Positions 61,385-64,000 of a stretch of DNA of 64,000 bases are shown here, in pieces; the stretch's first letter is position 1; each line of letters begins with the position of its first letter. The DNA is from Timema cristinae. Taxonomy: Eukaryota > Arthropoda > Insecta > Phasmatodea > Timematidae. A program made the position numbers and the translations under genes. The stretch spans positions 5,877,018-5,941,017 of the forward strand of contig JBCFYV010000012.1 in the NCBI GenBank assembly GCA_039000515.1. The letters run 5' to 3'. The notes beneath the pieces were generated by a model. It worked only from the letters and a program-made list of their open reading frames with translations. It had not been told where the DNA came from and did not search any database.

Positions 61385-61969
61385 CAGGGATGGTGAAACT
61401 TTTCCGACCAGTCTGCCACTTACGGACCGGATGAATTTTGAACTAGTTTAGTGTCCCACTTATTAATTTCATTAATTTATTAATGAGTATATTCAAAAAT
61501 CAAAGCTTAATGAATGTTATGAAATGTAATAAATAGTTCAAATAAAATTATAATTATTTTTAAAATGTTTGAATATTAAAGAAGGAAAATTTATTAATTG
61601 TCAAAGTGAGTGTCTTAAACAATTAAGTTCATTAACTTAAGGTAAAAATATTGAAAGTAAGGTATTAAAGGGAAAAAAAGATAAACAATTGATATAAATG
61701 CTAAAATAAAAATCTTACATAATCTTTTTAAAACTAGTTAGAAACATGTTTTTTGTATTCTTCTAGCCAAGGTATTTTCATTCGGTTCATATTGTGAACT
61801 TAAACTTGGTGTCTTCAATAGCTTCACAAAGTTTATTGTGAGGTGTGAATGAGATGGCTGTCGAAATATTATTGATTTCAATAAATAATACTACACTATG
61901 AAAGGTTTTTTTTCCATGTCAACGTACCACCCAAACCGTGTTCTCATTCCATTATATTTGTCATCACTG
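61385..61969. mobile_element. hAT-type MITE, tentative
   Basis: Left end CAGGGATGGTGAAACTTTTC resembles common hAT termini; the right end (TTTGTCATCACTG) is a rough inverted match. The 8-base flanks CTTTAGTA and TTCTAATG agree only in part. Confidence 0.45.
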
Positions 61970-62944
61970 TTCTAATGTATAAGCAATTTAGACGATTTGT
62001 TTCACACTATATATATATGCAGGAATATAAGGCATTCATGAGCTAAGTTTACCTGGATGACAGCTAGAAATGTTACTAGAAGTAATCCCAAATATATCAC
62101 TACGTCAACAGCTGACATCTATCACTTTGGATCACTGTAATGAAAACAGATGGTCTTATATTAATGTGATAGTTAACCACAATAATTTAGGCCAATATTA
62201 TTTATATATGTATTTGAAAAGTTTATTTATAATTTTATTCCCCTTAAAGAAATATTAACACCACTTTCACAAAAACTTCTAACGAACATAGCTTCAAAAT
62301 GGCGACTGACGAATCTAAACCATATGATTGAACATAACGGTAAACAAGTTTTTTACAATTATGCAGACACGCAGTGATGAAAATATTTTATTCAGTTCAA
62401 TATTTCAAAATACGATAAAATGATCATAAAATCATTTATTATATGTAAAAAAATTACAACAATTTTCTCTTTTCCAAGTTAGTACGATGCCTGTAAAAAA
62501 TATATTGATGTGTGCACTATATTACACAAAATCAGTAACGTTCCAAAACCAAAAATAAGTACTTTTAATTATGTTTACAATATTGTTTCGAGTTGGATAA
62601 AAAGACATTATTTAAAAAAATGAAATAGTATGAGAAAACTTAAGTTTACGTTATTTTTAATGTAATATTTAACAGGTAATTAAATAGCTTTACATTTATA
62701 ACAAAACTATGATCTTTTACAAGTGCTGGCAACCCGAAACCTAAACATATGATTTTAGAACTGTCATCCAGGTAAAAACCTATCGTGAATGGAATATATG
62801 CTATAAACGTAATGACATAATTAAAAAGCAAATCAAGGTTACATAACAACAAATTATATTAAACATAATAGTTTAAAAAAATGTGCTTGATATTTTCTAA
62901 AGCTAAGATGGATTTTAAGCAATTGGGAGTTTTTTTTTATTGCA
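61970..62944. other. AT-rich unassigned DNA
   Basis: Short frames (62 codons at 62,070; 68 at 62,646 minus) without recognisable motif. Confidence 0.45.
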
Positions 62945-63000
62945 TCCCCTTAGCATATTCCGACTGGGATTCGATCTCTGACCTCCCCGTCATCTGTGGC
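62945..63000 (-). repeat. SINE head fragment, reverse orientation
   Basis: ACTGGGATTCGATCTCTGACC on the plus strand fits a reverse B box, followed by a tRNA-like head complement. Confidence 0.4.
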
Positions 63001-63418
63001 TTGCAAGAGTGGATGTTGGAAGTAACCTTGTGCTTCTAAACTGTCCACCTACATCTTTACCCATTCTTCTACAACACCATGTCACAGTTTGTTCATTGGG
63101 GCCTCATGCGTGTCCCCAAAAGTCCCGGATATATTACACGGGGCCCACAATACATCTCGGGCAGGGGGAAGGACGAGACGAGGGGAGACGCTCTTGTATC
63201 GTATATTGTATCTTTAACTTGTTCAGACTCACTATGGCCGTAAAACCACGTGACGACCGTGATATTAGACAGTTATGTCGCTAAGTTGTTCTCAAACAAT
63301 AAAACTGGCCCTGTCCTCTTGAATGAAAACACGCCGGGCGGGGTGTTGCATCGCCCGTACAGTGTTTGAGACATAATTTAGAGCGGAGAAGTTTGGTCTT
63401 ATTACTCGTGCCAGCTAT

Positions 63419-63420
<2 letters not shown>
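63001..63420. other. G/C-richer unassigned region
   Basis: A 91-codon plus-strand frame (63,009-63,284) shows no known motif. The composition differs from its surroundings, so an exon or 5' region of a host gene is possible but unsupported. Confidence 0.35.

Positions 63421-63463
<43 letters not shown>
63421..63463. repeat. (CA)n microsatellite
   Basis: About 21 CA repeats. Confidence 0.95.
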
Positions 63464-63466
<3 letters not shown>

Positions 63467-63734
63467 TATATACCGTGGGAGTGTAGGTGAGTGACAGCTA
63501 GCAGAAGGTTCTGTATTGCAAACATTGCCTGAAAGTGACTCAAGTCAACTTATTCTTAAATCATTTATTAATAAAAAGTTATAAAATAATTATAGTAATA
63601 CTGGGGGGGGGGGGCAGGACTATTGCTCTAAATCTGGCCAGTTTACCTTATCTTACTTCTGCCCTCCTGGTTTATGGAGGGATTCATTTCTGAGGTGGGG
63701 ACACCATTAAAGCGAATTACACTATCCCCAGATA
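63464..63734. other. Unassigned DNA with a G12 run
   Basis: Run of about 12 G near 63,603. No gene. Confidence 0.5.
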
Positions 63735-63974
63735 ATAGGATGAAGGGTGAGAATGATGTTGGTGGATTGCAGAGGGGAACTACAGTTTAACGTGGGCTCC
63801 GAACCACGGTGGGATTCTGGCATTCCACACATTCACTAGGCGTGAAAGCACACACTTTGCCAGAGGTAAAGGAAGGTTTATTAATCAGAGAAATCTGTGC
63901 TTGGACCGGAATTAGAACCCCGGACATCTAACACAGAAGTCTGAAATCTTACCCCTTGGCCTCCATGTCCCCAT
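63735..63974 (-). repeat. SINE family 1, reverse orientation, diverged
   Basis: TACAGTTTAACGTGGGCTCC and GAATTAGAACCCCGG on the plus strand match the family body and B-box complement. The head ends near CTCCATGTCCCC. Confidence 0.75.
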
Positions 63975-64000
63975 TATAATAATACATTCAACCTATATTT

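Noticed and set aside
63009..63284. Host exon in the G/C-richer patch near 63.0-63.3 kb
   Set aside because: No splice-site pattern or protein motif that I can recognise. Kept as unassigned.

Overview
The window looks like repeat-rich, AT-rich animal nuclear DNA. The inference rests on tRNA-derived SINEs with (TAA)n tails, hAT-type elements and a Polinton/Maverick element. Short CCTAA/TTAGG-like tracts near 1.5 and 1.9 kb fit an arthropod but do not prove it. I recognise no intact host gene; the recognisable coding sequence belongs to mobile DNA and is decayed or carries indels.

Layout. 1-8,100: flanking DNA with SINEs, a hAT-type MITE (5,057-5,922) and three degenerate 0.6-0.9 kb repeats in tandem. 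8,113-13,077: a 36-bp minisatellite broken by a run of 401 C followed by 622 T. 13,078-17,200: the outer part of a Polinton with genes on the minus strand (conserved protein, adenain-like protease, small ORF, major capsid protein). 17,201-22,608: rest of the capsid gene, core-like protein, penton-like minor capsid protein and integrase; the integrase is split by a 3-kb hAT element. 22,609-22,787: truncated SINE. 22,794-26,925: inverted copy of the outer Polinton part, genes on plus. 26,926-28,900: the minisatellite again, inverted. 28,901-29,000: 100 N. 29,001-39,968: a second copy of 18,951-28,900, differing mostly by one-base indels. 39,969-64,000: non-coding DNA with SINEs, microsatellites, MITEs and a 2.85-kb inverted repeat (46.8-49.7 kb against 51.1-54.0 kb).

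How the parts fit. The Polinton genes would form a virus-like module: integrase for insertion, penton-like and major capsid proteins for a shell, a core-like protein, and a maturation protease. The protein-primed DNA polymerase B and packaging ATPase typical of complete Polintons are not seen here. Stops shared by all copies (protease, small ORF, conserved protein) point to an element inactivated before it was duplicated. The hAT element interrupts the integrase catalytic core and has a perfect 8-bp target duplication in the second copy.

Main uncertainty: the direct 10-kb duplication across the N gap, the homopolymer block and the many one-base indels look like long-read assembly problems. 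The inverted arrangement of the Polinton arms carries real base substitutions and is more likely biological.
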